Part shown: positions 18,030 through 27,654 of the stretch, piece after piece | Numbering within the stretch: position 1 is the first letter of the stretch | Layout: each line of letters begins with the position of its first letter | Source: a virus | Direction: 5' to 3' (one strand) | Virus record (IMG/VR): IMGVR_UViG_3300022690_000671 | Location: 1 to 64,000 of that record | Length of the DNA: 64,000 bases | Position numbers and translations under genes: made by a program | Notes under the pieces: generated by a model | Database searches by the model: none | What the model saw: only the letters and a program-made list of their open reading frames with translations | Told to the model about the DNA's origin: nothing

Positions 18030-18030
18030 C

Positions 18031-18690
18031 ATGGCTATTTTAGTATCAGATATTATTGTTCAAATTAGGCGTAAGTTAGATCAACGTCCGTTGGAAAACG
18101 AGGATGTCCAAACGGATTCCGCTGTTATTGGATCTCCCTCGACTAATTTTGGGGATCTTAATTTGCTTACTCGTATTAATCATGCAGTTGTCTTCATTGC
18201 TAAACAGGTAAAAGCAATGCATATATCGGCGTCAATTTCCAACTACACCGGGCCTTTTCCTGATGTAGCAGCAAACGCCGATCTTTTAAGGCCGCTTTTT
18301 AGCCGAGTTTTTGCAAATACGATAAGAGCAACACAACGAAGCGTCGACCGACAACGTAGATTAGAAAATAGTGGCAGGGCCGCATCTGCAACTTTTCCAG
18401 TTTATACCTACGAAGATGGTAAACTGGAAATAACACCAAGTAGCGGAACTGATAATGCTTTTATCGTCATAGTTCCCACTATACTGACAACAACTAATCA
18501 GAACTTGGGAATTGATGAACGTTTTGAAGCGGCTGTTATTTGGCACGTTGTAGCTTCGTGTTATGAAACCATGAGACAAACTGATATGCATTCGGCATTT
18601 ATGGTTCTTTTTCAAGACGAGATTCAACCTTACTTGTTGGATAATAGGTTGGACAACGTGTTCGATGAGCGAGAAACGGCGACGGAGTAA
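18031..18690 (+). CDS. Neck/adaptor-like protein 2
   Basis: 219 aa, paralog of 17424-18029 sharing the SGRAASATFPVYTYED block and the flanking helices. Two adaptor-like proteins in tandem would fit two stacked rings between portal and nozzle, or one heteromeric ring. It starts two bases after the preceding stop with no Shine-Dalgarno, indicating coupled translation. Confidence 0.55.
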   Translation: MAILVSDIIVQIRRKLDQRPLENEDVQTDSAVIGSPSTNFGDLNLLTRINHAVVFIAKQVKAMHISASISNYTGPFPDVAANADLLRPLFSRVFANTIRATQRSVDRQRRLENSGRAASATFPVYTYEDGKLEITPSSGTDNAFIVIVPTILTTTNQNLGIDERFEAAVIWHVVASCYETMRQTDMHSAFMVLFQDEIQPYLLDNRLDNVFDERETATE

Positions 18691-18716
18691 ATTAAAAGAT
18701 TTAAAGGTTAGAAATT

Positions 18717-19373
18717 ATGAGTTGCCCTGTAGTTACTATTATCACCGGCATCATTGCTGTTGCCGATTTGAGAATCATAATGGGAGATCCTACGCTTGAT
18801 CAAGCTGAAATAGGATGGATGTCCAATGATATGTTATGTAACATCATTCAGGAACATCATGATGCATTAGTAGAAGAGACCGATCATATTATTGGGTCGT
18901 TGGTCATGGAAGGTCGTAGTCCTGGACCGCCGGAAGTTTTTGAAGTCGTGGCTTTTACAGATGCAAACTCAACAAACCATCCTAATATAGCCAATGCCGT
19001 TGTTGCGGCCACAAATTATCCCTGGTCCACTTTTGCATACGTTACTACAACTGGGGCAACTTTAGATTTTGATCCTGGTTTTCTTCGAACAGTAAAGACT
19101 TCTCCAGTAGGCGTTGTACGAAATAGATTTACACTTCAGGATAGAGAAATATTCTGGATCCCTGATGGTCTGGCCATTGAGATTTACTTACCTAATCTCA
19201 CACTTTTAAGAAACTTTCACGCATCAGGTGAAATGATTAGACGAACAAACGAGTCTATCAAACAAGATGCATTTAGAGCACTACAACGTCGCATTGCTGA
19301 AGGTGCTCGGCAAGAGGGTACGTTGTTCGAAACAGATCGCCAACTCGGTGAACTGGATGAATTTATTCAATAG
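18717..19373 (+). CDS. Tail/neck protein of unknown function, 218 aa
   Basis: Not recognised. It has a helical N-terminus, a central beta region, and a helical C-terminus (about 170-218) rich in Arg/Glu. Its place between adaptor-like and acidic genes suggests a third neck or tail-tube component. AAAGG nine bases before the ATG is a plausible ribosome binding site. The final residues and the sequence after its stop are echoed at 19613-19650, indicating that a local duplication included this gene's end. Confidence 0.5.
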   Translation: MSCPVVTIITGIIAVADLRIIMGDPTLDQAEIGWMSNDMLCNIIQEHHDALVEETDHIIGSLVMEGRSPGPPEVFEVVAFTDANSTNHPNIANAVVAATNYPWSTFAYVTTTGATLDFDPGFLRTVKTSPVGVVRNRFTLQDREIFWIPDGLAIEIYLPNLTLLRNFHASGEMIRRTNESIKQDAFRALQRRIAEGARQEGTLFETDRQLGELDEFIQ

Positions 19374-19384
19374 GAGGTATTACC

Positions 19385-19630
19385 ATGAGTGAGACACGTT
19401 ATATCACAGTAGTCACAAACTTAAAGGTACAAGCTACATCCAGAAATGCAGCATTGAAACTTGCCAAAAAATATGTTAATATTAATACTGGACCTGGTGA
19501 TACAGTAACCCAAATCGAAGGTGAAACTACCTTTTATGATATGACAGATTCTCATACAGAAAATTATGAAGAAATCGAAGATGAGACCGAGGACGATGTA
19601 TTGAGAGAAACCGATAACTTTATCCAATAG
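19385..19630 (+). CDS. Small acidic protein, copy A of a tandem pair
   Basis: 81 aa. Residues 1-52 are a small alpha/beta domain nearly duplicated at the start of the next protein (TGPGD and FYD motifs shared). Residues 53-81 are acidic. It has one of the best ribosome binding sites in the window (TAGGAGGTATTACC, then ATG). The function is unknown; compactness and charge would suit a chaperone or DNA-mimic role, but that is speculation. Confidence 0.6.
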   Translation: MSETRYITVVTNLKVQATSRNAALKLAKKYVNINTGPGDTVTQIEGETTFYDMTDSHTENYEEIEDETEDDVLRETDNFIQ

Positions 19631-19642
19631 AGAGGTATTACC

Positions 19643-20254
19643 ATGAGTAAGACACGTTTTGTAAGTATTGTTACAGTCGTAGAAGTTCAAGCTTCATCCA
19701 ATGATGCGGCTCTTAAACTCGCAAGAAGGTATGTTGATATTAGTACTGGACCTGGCGATATCGTAAATGTTGTAGAAAACAAAACTCGTTTCTATGATAT
19801 AACTGAGGACTATATTTTCTATGAACTTTATGACGCGGAGGAAGTCGAAGAGTATGAAGAATACGAAGATTATATAGAGACCGAAGATCAGGGAGTTTCC
19901 GATGGGACCACAACGTCGGACTATGTGCCGCTTATCAATTTCGACGAAGACAAGTTCGATGATGACGGTGGTCGTACTTATTTCGATGCAGATGAGGAAT
20001 TACGATTACTTAAACTTGAGATTGAAGAAGAGGCTGAGGTAGATAAAGCTGTTATTTCAGCATTAGACCAAGCCCATAAAGATACGAAGGAATACCAAGA
20101 AAATGGTCGAACCTATTTCGATGTAGACGAGGAATTGCGCCTTGTTCAAGAAGAGGCTGAAGTTGATGGTTCTATTACTTCAGCATTAACTCAAACATAT
20201 GAAACTGCTATGAGAGAACTAGGCGATAAGAACTACCAAAAAAACGCAGAATAA
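19643..20254 (+). CDS. Acidic protein with repeats, copy B of a tandem pair
   Basis: 203 aa. The first 55 residues match copy A. A very acidic Glu/Tyr-rich stretch follows (about 60-85), then two internal repeats (GRTYFDADEELRL near 112 and GRTYFDVDEELRL near 156), each followed by a helical segment. The ribosome binding site GAGAGGTATTACC is almost the same as that of copy A, so the duplication included the control region. The function is unknown. Confidence 0.6.
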   Translation: MSKTRFVSIVTVVEVQASSNDAALKLARRYVDISTGPGDIVNVVENKTRFYDITEDYIFYELYDAEEVEEYEEYEDYIETEDQGVSDGTTTSDYVPLINFDEDKFDDDGGRTYFDADEELRLLKLEIEEEAEVDKAVISALDQAHKDTKEYQENGRTYFDVDEELRLVQEEAEVDGSITSALTQTYETAMRELGDKNYQKNAE

Positions 20255-20257
20255 ATT

Positions 20258-20656
20258 ATGGCCCTTACAGACGATCAAATAAGTCGTCTTGGTTATCGCC
20301 AAGCATTGACTACAAACAGTTCGCTGCCGTCCGATGATATAAACATCGGCCTTATATATATTCCATTGGCTAGAAATCTGATGGAAGATCGTTCTACGTA
20401 TCTAACAGCAACTGATGCTCCGGACGTAGCAGATTTGGCAATAATCGAGTTTGTTAGATTGACACTTCTTGGCCTTCAGCCGGAAACTGATGTAAGATTT
20501 ACGACGATGAAGATGAGATGGATGCAATCGGCATCTATTTCTAGACAACAAGAAGCTGAAGTTTCGTCCGATTGTTATCAAGATCCGAAATTTAATAAGT
20601 TTCGGAAACGCCTTCGTAATTTCTCTGTTCGGGAGAATCTTTGTCCTGACAATTAA
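20258..20656 (+). CDS. Hypothetical virion-region protein, 132 aa
   Basis: Not recognised. It is mostly helical with a basic C-terminal part (about 105-127). It starts three bases after the previous stop, and its stop overlaps the next start by one base (TAATG), so it is part of a tightly coupled operon. Confidence 0.55.
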   Translation: MALTDDQISRLGYRQALTTNSSLPSDDINIGLIYIPLARNLMEDRSTYLTATDAPDVADLAIIEFVRLTLLGLQPETDVRFTTMKMRWMQSASISRQQEAEVSSDCYQDPKFNKFRKRLRNFSVRENLCPDN

Positions 20657-21000
20657 TGGAAATTACTGTAGAAGTCCTTCAAGAAGCTATTGCTCGATAC
20701 TGTGAAAAATATCACACTCAAGTTGTCGACCTTAAAGAAATTGCTAAAGAATTAGGAGATCCTTCATTAACACTTCCTAAAATATTTGAGGTGATTGGAA
20801 AATCAACTAATCCTCTTAATTTAGGATCTACATTGCCTCCTTTTATTATAGGAGATGTTATGATAGATCTTCCTTTGTATTCGATTCTACGATCTCCTGT
20901 AAGAGACGGAGGATTTCCTCATCGAATTATGCGTTTGACATATGAAGAAGCAAAAAAGATTAGAAAACAACGTCGAGAAATGAATACGTGCTCTGATTAA
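20656..21000 (+). CDS. Hypothetical protein, 114 aa
   Basis: Not recognised. An N-terminal helical half (about 1-50) is followed by a Pro/Leu-rich part and a basic C-terminal helix (EEAKKIRKQRRE). Translation is coupled to the gene before by a TAATG overlap. The homing endonuclease gene that follows is inserted between this gene and the nozzle gene. Confidence 0.5.
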   Translation: MEITVEVLQEAIARYCEKYHTQVVDLKEIAKELGDPSLTLPKIFEVIGKSTNPLNLGSTLPPFIIGDVMIDLPLYSILRSPVRDGGFPHRIMRLTYEEAKKIRKQRREMNTCSD

Positions 21001-21004
21001 TCCT

Positions 21005-21862
21005 ATGGAATTTATAATTGATATCAAAAATAGAATGGGCGTGTATACCATTACCAATTTGGTGAATCGAAAGGTATATTTTGGATCTACCACTGTGTGT
21101 TTACATAAACGTATGATTCGTCATCTTTCTAGGTTAAAAAGTAAAAAGCATCGTAACAAATATCTTCAACGTTCATTTGACAAATATGGCGAAGAAAATT
21201 TTTATTTTGAGGTTTTAGAAATTGTTGACAAAAAAGAAGATGTTAGAACACGAGAAGCGTTTTGGTTAAATGCTTTTTGGGGTAGCGGAAGAATATATAA
21301 TCTAGTTAAAGTTGATGGTTATAATGTAGGAGATAAACCGTCAAACTATTTAAGCGAAAAATATCAAGGCGAGGAACTTATTGATCCGGATGGTAATATT
21401 ATCTTGTTTGAAGGAACTTGTGCTAATTTCGCAAGGAAACATGACATTTGCGCTACCGGATTATATAGATTATTCAATGGGATAAGTCGTCACAGTCAAG
21501 GATGGTCTCTTAAAAAACACAACCTTCCATCTTTCGTTTCTCCCGAAGGAGTTATTTATGATCGTATTTATAATATTGCCTTATTTGCGAGAAAACATAA
21601 TTTGAACAAAAGTTCATTACAACAACTGGTTCGTCATGAAATAAAATATCATAATGGGTGGACATTGGTGGGGAGTTATTTACCTACTTTGATTTCACCA
21701 GAAGGTAAAATATTCGAGAGAGTTTGCAATTTAAGTTCATTTGCTAAAAAGAATAATTTATCGGGATCTATGTTAAGTAGTATGATTCTTGGTAATCAAC
21801 GAACACACAAAGGTTGGACTTGCGTTAATCCTAAAACAAAAAAAATCATTCTACAGGATTAA
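21005..21862 (+). CDS. GIY-YIG homing endonuclease with three NUMOD-like repeats
   Basis: This 285-aa DNA endonuclease probably spreads its own gene. Residues about 12-95 are the GIY-YIG nuclease: GVYTITNLVNRKVYFGS gives the GVY...YFG motif, with downstream Arg/His and Glu residues in expected places. Residues about 125-280 hold three DNA-binding repeats of the NUMOD type, each starting [DS]P-[DE]G and ending in a GW motif (QGWSL, NGWTL, KGWTC). It is free-standing, five bases after the previous gene and three before the nozzle gene. It is more AT-rich than its neighbours, as expected for a mobile gene. Confidence 0.85.
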   Translation: MEFIIDIKNRMGVYTITNLVNRKVYFGSTTVCLHKRMIRHLSRLKSKKHRNKYLQRSFDKYGEENFYFEVLEIVDKKEDVRTREAFWLNAFWGSGRIYNLVKVDGYNVGDKPSNYLSEKYQGEELIDPDGNIILFEGTCANFARKHDICATGLYRLFNGISRHSQGWSLKKHNLPSFVSPEGVIYDRIYNIALFARKHNLNKSSLQQLVRHEIKYHNGWTLVGSYLPTLISPEGKIFERVCNLSSFAKKNNLSGSMLSSMILGNQRTHKGWTCVNPKTKKIILQD

Positions 21863-21864
21863 AT

Positions 21865-24800
21865 ATGGCCCAACAGAAGACAATTCGCTTCAGCCAAGGA
21901 CTTCGTAGGCTTGAGCATTCACAGCTACAACACCCATTTTTGATGCGAAATAGTCGCATAGAAAAATTGGGCGATGTACGACACGTCAAGACTGGTGTGA
22001 CGCTTGGAGACGACTGTCCGGGCGGTGCCAAGCCTTGGTTTCGCCACGACGATGCGTGGATTACTGCTGCCGATGGTGTTCTATCTGGGGACTTCTTTAA
22101 ACGTAGACTTTATACGTCCGATTTCGTTAATCAAAAACTTCAGAAAAGAGATCTGGATAACAATATCATTGAGGACCCTGCTTATCTTTTCAGGGTTAAT
22201 TTCATTAGTGGAGCCAATGAAGGATTCAGTGCCGACTCTTCTGATATTGAAGGAATCACGAATGGTAAAGCAGTAGATTATGTTTTCATTCCACATAACG
22301 AAAATGATGAGGCGGGGCCTTGGCATTTTCTTACATTTATCGCTAGAAATCCTGATGCTGCATCTGGTGACATTGTTGTTCAAAAACCAAAATGGAGAAT
22401 GTTGGCTAATGGTGAAGCTGCATATGTAGATGTTTATCGCACTGTAGAATATGATTTGACGAACAGGTGGAAATATCAATTCCGTGGAGTTCGTGGACTT
22501 CAGGATACTGAAACTACTGAAGTTTTCGATGTTTTAGGACGTAAAGTAAATCCTGTACATGTTACATCTTTATTTGAACGACAAAGTACCGGGATACCTG
22601 CTTCTGCGTTCCATTTCGAAGGCAGAATGACATTAGGCGATCAAATTACTCAACCCGATTCGTCGTTTATGGTCGGAGAAGATGCTTTTATAGGGGAATA
22701 TGAATCGGCCAGGTATTGGCCACTAAACATCGAAAAGAAAGATCAGGGTACATCAGATGCTCTTGGCCCTATTCTCGATAAACAACATAATTTTTGGTCC
22801 GCACAAAAAACAATAAGTGGCGGTGGGTTGCTCAATACAGCCGATAATGGCGTAACTGGTCCTGTAGCAAAAACCATGTTTAACCATGCTGGTAGAATGA
22901 TGTATGGAAATGTTAAAATTCCGTTGAAAAAGCCTAACCCTACTATTCATTACAATATTTCGACGCTTCAGGCGGCTGGTGATTTTACAGTTCGTTTTCA
23001 ATATGAATATGATACTCCAGAAGGAAGAATATATGGCCCCCTTTCTGAAATTATGAATCGTGTTACTACTGTAGTGCCGTGGGAAGGCGAAGATGCTTTA
23101 CTTGTTTTTGCGGAGGGACCCGGTCTTGGTAGCGGAGAGAAACTGATTGAAAGAATTGAACCTAATGAAGCAGGTAAATATGTATCGACCTACAATATTC
23201 TTGGAGGCAACTTTACATATACTTCAGTTGGATTAGAGGACAAGATTCAAACCGGAGCATCTTTTGTGTCTGGACCCAATATAATTAGCGCTACTGTTTC
23301 TCTACCTAACTTTGTTTTCATGGCCGACCAAAATAGACCATTTGAAGTGACTTATGTAGGATTTCCCGCACCCGATAGTCAAGAAATCGTTGCTCTAACG
23401 GGAACACGACTAGCTGAGGAGGAAGCTCTAAAAGGATATGATTTTTACGTGTTTACAGATAAACATGTGTACCACGCCCAACGTAACGATAGTACGGTTG
23501 TTTTGGATTTTCTAATTCACGGGGCTGGACTTCTAAGAGGAAACGCAGAGAACCCTCTATATATTGCTGTACGCGACGGAGTAGCATTTGCTGGTACTGA
23601 TAACAAAATTTATTTTGCGTCTGGTAGACGCACCACAGAACTCTCACAGGAGGTTCTGGGCAACGACGGAGTGCGTCCCCTTTGGACAAGCGTAAAAGAC
23701 ATTACATATTCAAACTTATGGAATGAGGTTGAGGTAGGAACTGACACCGGAGTCTGGGTCTATAGTTTTGACCAGACCGGATGGATTGCTCATCGTGACT
23801 TTAAAGCATATGAGACTCTTTTGAATCCTGGAGGAGAAGCACCTTCCTCTCAAACTGCACCATATGATATTTCAGTGTTTTGGGAAAAATCATTTACGCC
23901 CAGTGTTTCGGTTCTGACTCACAATGCACAACAAGTGATTACCATCACCGATTTTGGTATTACTGCGGAGGTAACAGCAACAACTCTCATGCTTTTTGAT
24001 GTTCAGGTAAATGGTCTTTCACGAGGCGAGATTGCTTTATCAGGAACATCTAGTTTTTACAATGGGAACACAATAGTTCTTCTTCCCGGCGAACAATTGG
24101 ATATCGTTGCCCCAAGCGTTGTTGATTCTAATGTTCAGGATTCTCTTATTTTTGCTGAAGCAACAGCAGAATTTTTGTTACCTCCTGGTTTTGTGATAGA
24201 AACAAGAACAGAGGCTTATGATATTTCGGCATTTTGGGAAAGTCGTTTGTTCGACGAAACGGCACTACCAGCACCCACGATTCTGCCAAATCAGGAAGTA
24301 TTAAGACATATTGTCAGGCGTAATGATATTACTATAACAGAATTTGGTGCTGCTGTTGAAACCATATCTACTTCGTTGGGTACTTTATTTGACGTATATA
24401 TAAACGGAACAGTTATCGGACAGATAGTTCTTCCAGTTGGAGCCCTATCGTCTACTCTATGGTCAGGACCAAGTTCAATCTCCGTGTCTCAGGGAGATAT
24501 CATTCGTATCGTAGGACCAACATTACCTGATTTTCACTTAGCAGATATAAATGTTTTTGCTACTGCTACAATACAAGTACAAGTTACCGTTGCTGATCCT
24601 GATATTGAAGACGACGACAATGCGACAGAATTTATAGATTCGGCACATCTATATTATTGGCACGAACGCCGAGGAACCATTATTAAAGATAAACCTTTAC
24701 AAGGTAGTGATCCTGGTCCTCCTGAATGTGTTCTTTGGAATGGTCAAGGACCCATAATTACTCCAAACTTTATAGAAATGCAACCGATAAGGTCTTCTAT

Positions 24801-25254
24801 TACAATGAAAGTTAAAGAACTTCGTTGCGATTTTGATCCTCTTTCAAGAATAGTTCAAGGAGCAGTTTCCGATACTTTCTTGTCGATAGATCCACTGAGC
24901 GGATTTGCCGCATTTAACGATGTTCACGGTGCTGTACGTATGATCGATAGATTCGGGACCGGATTTGATCATAACGCGTATGTTAGTCGTATTTTAGGTA
25001 CGACGTTTCTTGAACTAACGGACAATGCAAGAGGAGGGTTTACCGGAAAGGTGGATATCGGGCAGACTCTTAAAGTTAGATATCGTGTACGAACGTCTGG
25101 TGTTAATCGTGTACATGATCAATTGTTTGATCTTCCTCCCGGAAGGGTGAGATATTTACGCAACAGAGGTCGAAGCGTCCAGATAAGAGTATCTAACTAT
25201 GACTTGTTTAGGGAGATATTTATTCTTTTCGACGTTGACATAGAAATTGACTAA
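21865..25254 (+). CDS. Tail nozzle-like / large tail protein, 1129 aa
   Basis: This large beta-rich protein sits between the adaptor genes and the ejection-protein genes, the position of the nozzle (tail tubular protein B) in short-tailed phages. Residues about 667-775 and 785-905 are two copies of a beta domain starting YDIS-x-FWE, also found in the protein at 12335-13033. These probably form outward-facing domains for fibre attachment. The C-terminal 200 residues are again beta and basic. It has no protease or lysozyme motif. It starts after an AT-rich gap with no Shine-Dalgarno. Confidence 0.6.
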   Translation: MAQQKTIRFSQGLRRLEHSQLQHPFLMRNSRIEKLGDVRHVKTGVTLGDDCPGGAKPWFRHDDAWITAADGVLSGDFFKRRLYTSDFVNQKLQKRDLDNNIIEDPAYLFRVNFISGANEGFSADSSDIEGITNGKAVDYVFIPHNENDEAGPWHFLTFIARNPDAASGDIVVQKPKWRMLANGEAAYVDVYRTVEYDLTNRWKYQFRGVRGLQDTETTEVFDVLGRKVNPVHVTSLFERQSTGIPASAFHFEGRMTLGDQITQPDSSFMVGEDAFIGEYESARYWPLNIEKKDQGTSDALGPILDKQHNFWSAQKTISGGGLLNTADNGVTGPVAKTMFNHAGRMMYGNVKIPLKKPNPTIHYNISTLQAAGDFTVRFQYEYDTPEGRIYGPLSEIMNRVTTVVPWEGEDALLVFAEGPGLGSGEKLIERIEPNEAGKYVSTYNILGGNFTYTSVGLEDKIQTGASFVSGPNIISATVSLPNFVFMADQNRPFEVTYVGFPAPDSQEIVALTGTRLAEEEALKGYDFYVFTDKHVYHAQRNDSTVVLDFLIHGAGLLRGNAENPLYIAVRDGVAFAGTDNKIYFASGRRTTELSQEVLGNDGVRPLWTSVKDITYSNLWNEVEVGTDTGVWVYSFDQTGWIAHRDFKAYETLLNPGGEAPSSQTAPYDISVFWEKSFTPSVSVLTHNAQQVITITDFGITAEVTATTLMLFDVQVNGLSRGEIALSGTSSFYNGNTIVLLPGEQLDIVAPSVVDSNVQDSLIFAEATAEFLLPPGFVIETRTEAYDISAFWESRLFDETALPAPTILPNQEVLRHIVRRNDITITEFGAAVETISTSLGTLFDVYINGTVIGQIVLPVGALSSTLWSGPSSISVSQGDIIRIVGPTLPDFHLADINVFATATIQVQVTVADPDIEDDDNATEFIDSAHLYYWHERRGTIIKDKPLQGSDPGPPECVLWNGQGPIITPNFIEMQPIRSSITMKVKELRCDFDPLSRIVQGAVSDTFLSIDPLSGFAAFNDVHGAVRMIDRFGTGFDHNAYVSRILGTTFLELTDNARGGFTGKVDIGQTLKVRYRVRTSGVNRVHDQLFDLPPGRVRYLRNRGRSVQIRVSNYDLFREIFILFDVDIEID

Positions 25255-25309
25255 CATTTTAAAAATCGTTAATTTAAATATAGTAGTAACTTAAACGCAG
25301 GTATAAATT

Positions 25310-26074
25310 TTGGACCCCTTAACTTTAGCTTTACTTAGTAACATTGGTATCCCAATAGCATCCGGCCTAATTAGTCGAGCTTTTGGCGGCACCCCCCGTG
25401 TACCTGATTTTGTCCGCCCCGCATTACAAGCAGCCGAGGAAGCGCTTCGTCGTACCGAAGATTTTGGAGAAAGACAATTACAGAGAACTGAAGGTGAACT
25501 AGCTGCACAGGGCGTAACCGGATTCGCTGGTGGAACTGCCGCGAGAGAAGCCATTTCTCGTCGTGTTGGAGACGTTTTTGCGTCGGTCAGAGCATCCTCC
25601 TTGGACGCAATAACAAGAGCAAGACAACAGCAAGAGTTGGCCGAGACCCAACTCGCTAATCAGCAAGTGACCCAGACTCGCGGTGCTATTCAGAGAGCAG
25701 CATCAGGTGCGGGTCAGATAGGAAATTTTTTCGTACAACAAAGTCTTCTGGATTCTGGTGATTCAATACTTGCTCCAGCCCAACAAGGGGCAGTTAGTGG
25801 TGGTATTACTCCTCCTCCTATCCCTCAACTTCCTCCGTTTCAACCATTTAGTGAAGCCGCGCTTATGCAGCAACAACAAATAAGTAGTCTTATTTCACAA
25901 GGTGGCGCAAATTTATTAGAATTTGATGAGAGAGGCATACCAGGATTTTCAGTAACACCAACAAATCCTCTCAATAGAAATTTGGGTGGACAACAAACTA
26001 TTTTTGACGGTATTGGACAGGATCTAAATCGTCCATTAACTCCGGAACTACTCTTTCAAATTCTTAATAGGTAA
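25310..26074 (+). CDS. Internal virion/ejection-like protein 1 (254 aa, TTG start)
   Basis: It begins with a hydrophobic N-terminus (LTLALLSNIGIPIASGLI) and continues as Gln/Ala/Arg-rich helices, then a Pro-rich C-terminal half. This recalls T7 gp14-type inner core proteins that insert in the host envelope during DNA ejection. The start is a TTG with GCAGG nine bases upstream, since no ATG is present nearby. It is first of a three-gene set of increasing size. Confidence 0.5.
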   Translation: MDPLTLALLSNIGIPIASGLISRAFGGTPRVPDFVRPALQAAEEALRRTEDFGERQLQRTEGELAAQGVTGFAGGTAAREAISRRVGDVFASVRASSLDAITRARQQQELAETQLANQQVTQTRGAIQRAASGAGQIGNFFVQQSLLDSGDSILAPAQQGAVSGGITPPPIPQLPPFQPFSEAALMQQQQISSLISQGGANLLEFDERGIPGFSVTPTNPLNRNLGGQQTIFDGIGQDLNRPLTPELLFQILNR

Positions 26075-26076
26075 AA

Positions 26077-27633
26077 ATGGACGAACGAGAACTTCAGAGA
26101 CTTGTAGAACTTGTAGAAGGGATTATAAGTGGTCCTTTCGGAACTGACCCCGAGGCTGAAGCCGCGAGGGCAGAAGCACTATTGGCTCCAGTTTCTTCTC
26201 CTACAGAGTTCAGTGCCGCATTAGCAGCGGGTCGTTCTCCTCAGATTGTTAATCTAGATCAATTTCTTGGCCCAGTTCCACAAGAAACGTTTACTCCAAC
26301 GCCTACTGAAGGACTAGAAAGTGCTATTCAGGATATTGCTGGAGCCCAGAGAGAAGCCGCCGCTGCTGGTGTTACAACTGCCGAAGGAGGTCAACGCCTA
26401 GCACTTCTAAACTTGTTGAATTCTATTGGCACCAATATATCTCAAGCCATTGCACCGACGCCAGAATCTCTATCTGCACAGCAAAGTCTTGACGCATCTC
26501 AGGGACTTAACCAAGCTCAACTTAATCTTCTAGAAGCTCAAGAACGTGCATCGGCTACAAATGCCACAGCCGCAGCGCAGCAAAATTTGGCGACGGAACA
26601 GTTCAGGTTTAATGCAGCAGAGCGTAATGCTGATATTCAACGAGGAGTTAATCGACGTAATCTTAAAGCCGAACTTGATCGTAGATTGAGTCAGACCAAA
26701 GCTATGGTAGCTTTTGGTGAAAGATTCGAACAGGCTCGGGGCATAAAACAAAAGCTTGAACTTGAGAACAGACGAAATGCTCAAAAATTGTTACAAACGC
26801 TTGTAAGAGACGATATAACACAAGATCGTCTAGATAGAAGAGCAGCTATAACAAGAGCCACTCAACAAAACATTGCGACTACTGCTGATGTTGTTATTTC
26901 AAGTATTAACGATGGTCTTGGTCGAGCATTGGGTGAAATAAATGACCTGGAATTTAATCTTGAAGAATTTAAGTCTGGGGTATGGCCATTTCGTAGTGGA
27001 ACAAAAAGAGAAACATTTAGAAACAATGTAGATCAGATTTTTACTATGTTGAGCGGTGTTCAAAGTCTCAGAGATAATGTTTTAAGTGCATCAACAAAAG
27101 ACCATGCTGCATTTGAGAAAAAAGGATTTCAACGAGAAGCTGCTGAAGTAATTGAAAATCTAAATAAAGCTAATTTTATTTTAGATCTTGCTCCTCGTAT
27201 TCAGGGCAAGGACGAAAGTAATGATGATTATGCTGAATTTTTAGTAAAATGGAACGTAAGTCCTGACGCAGATCGTTTGAGAAATGCGTTACCGTTATTG
27301 CTTGAAGGAGACGTGAATGAATCAGTGAGGGTTGCTGGTGGTCAACCAACCGCCAATATGACACGAAGTCAAGCTCAACGTATTCAAAATTTGATAAATG
27401 ATGGTGTATCAGGAGAAGATGCTTTGAGAAGTGAAGGATTCAACGTTGATTCTCTTCCTGAAGGTACTATAGTTGATGGCGCTGCTATTACTAGAGATCC
27501 TACTCAACCAGTAGACGCCACAACGTCTCAACGAGAACGCATCAGAGGATCTAGTAATGTACTCGCCAAACCTTTAAGTGATCAAGAACTAGACGAACTT
27601 TCTGACTTTAAACAAGAACTTGAAAATCAATAA
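26077..27633 (+). CDS. Internal virion/ejection-like protein 2 (518 aa)
   Basis: This predicted all-helical, Gln/Ala/Glu-rich protein has long coiled-coil stretches (about 110-270). Its composition and position between a small hydrophobic protein and a giant virion protein resemble the gp14-gp15-gp16 ejection set of T7-like phages. No enzymatic motif is visible. It starts two bases after the preceding stop. Confidence 0.5.
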   Translation: MDERELQRLVELVEGIISGPFGTDPEAEAARAEALLAPVSSPTEFSAALAAGRSPQIVNLDQFLGPVPQETFTPTPTEGLESAIQDIAGAQREAAAAGVTTAEGGQRLALLNLLNSIGTNISQAIAPTPESLSAQQSLDASQGLNQAQLNLLEAQERASATNATAAAQQNLATEQFRFNAAERNADIQRGVNRRNLKAELDRRLSQTKAMVAFGERFEQARGIKQKLELENRRNAQKLLQTLVRDDITQDRLDRRAAITRATQQNIATTADVVISSINDGLGRALGEINDLEFNLEEFKSGVWPFRSGTKRETFRNNVDQIFTMLSGVQSLRDNVLSASTKDHAAFEKKGFQREAAEVIENLNKANFILDLAPRIQGKDESNDDYAEFLVKWNVSPDADRLRNALPLLLEGDVNESVRVAGGQPTANMTRSQAQRIQNLINDGVSGEDALRSEGFNVDSLPEGTIVDGAAITRDPTQPVDATTSQRERIRGSSNVLAKPLSDQELDELSDFKQELENQ

Positions 27634-27654
27634 AAACTTTCTTACTTTGTAAGG

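Noticed and set aside
9931-19630. Amber codon reassignment across the genome
   Set aside because: Several tightly packed genes end properly at TAG immediately before the next start, so TAG is a working stop; the case at 43825 is treated as local.
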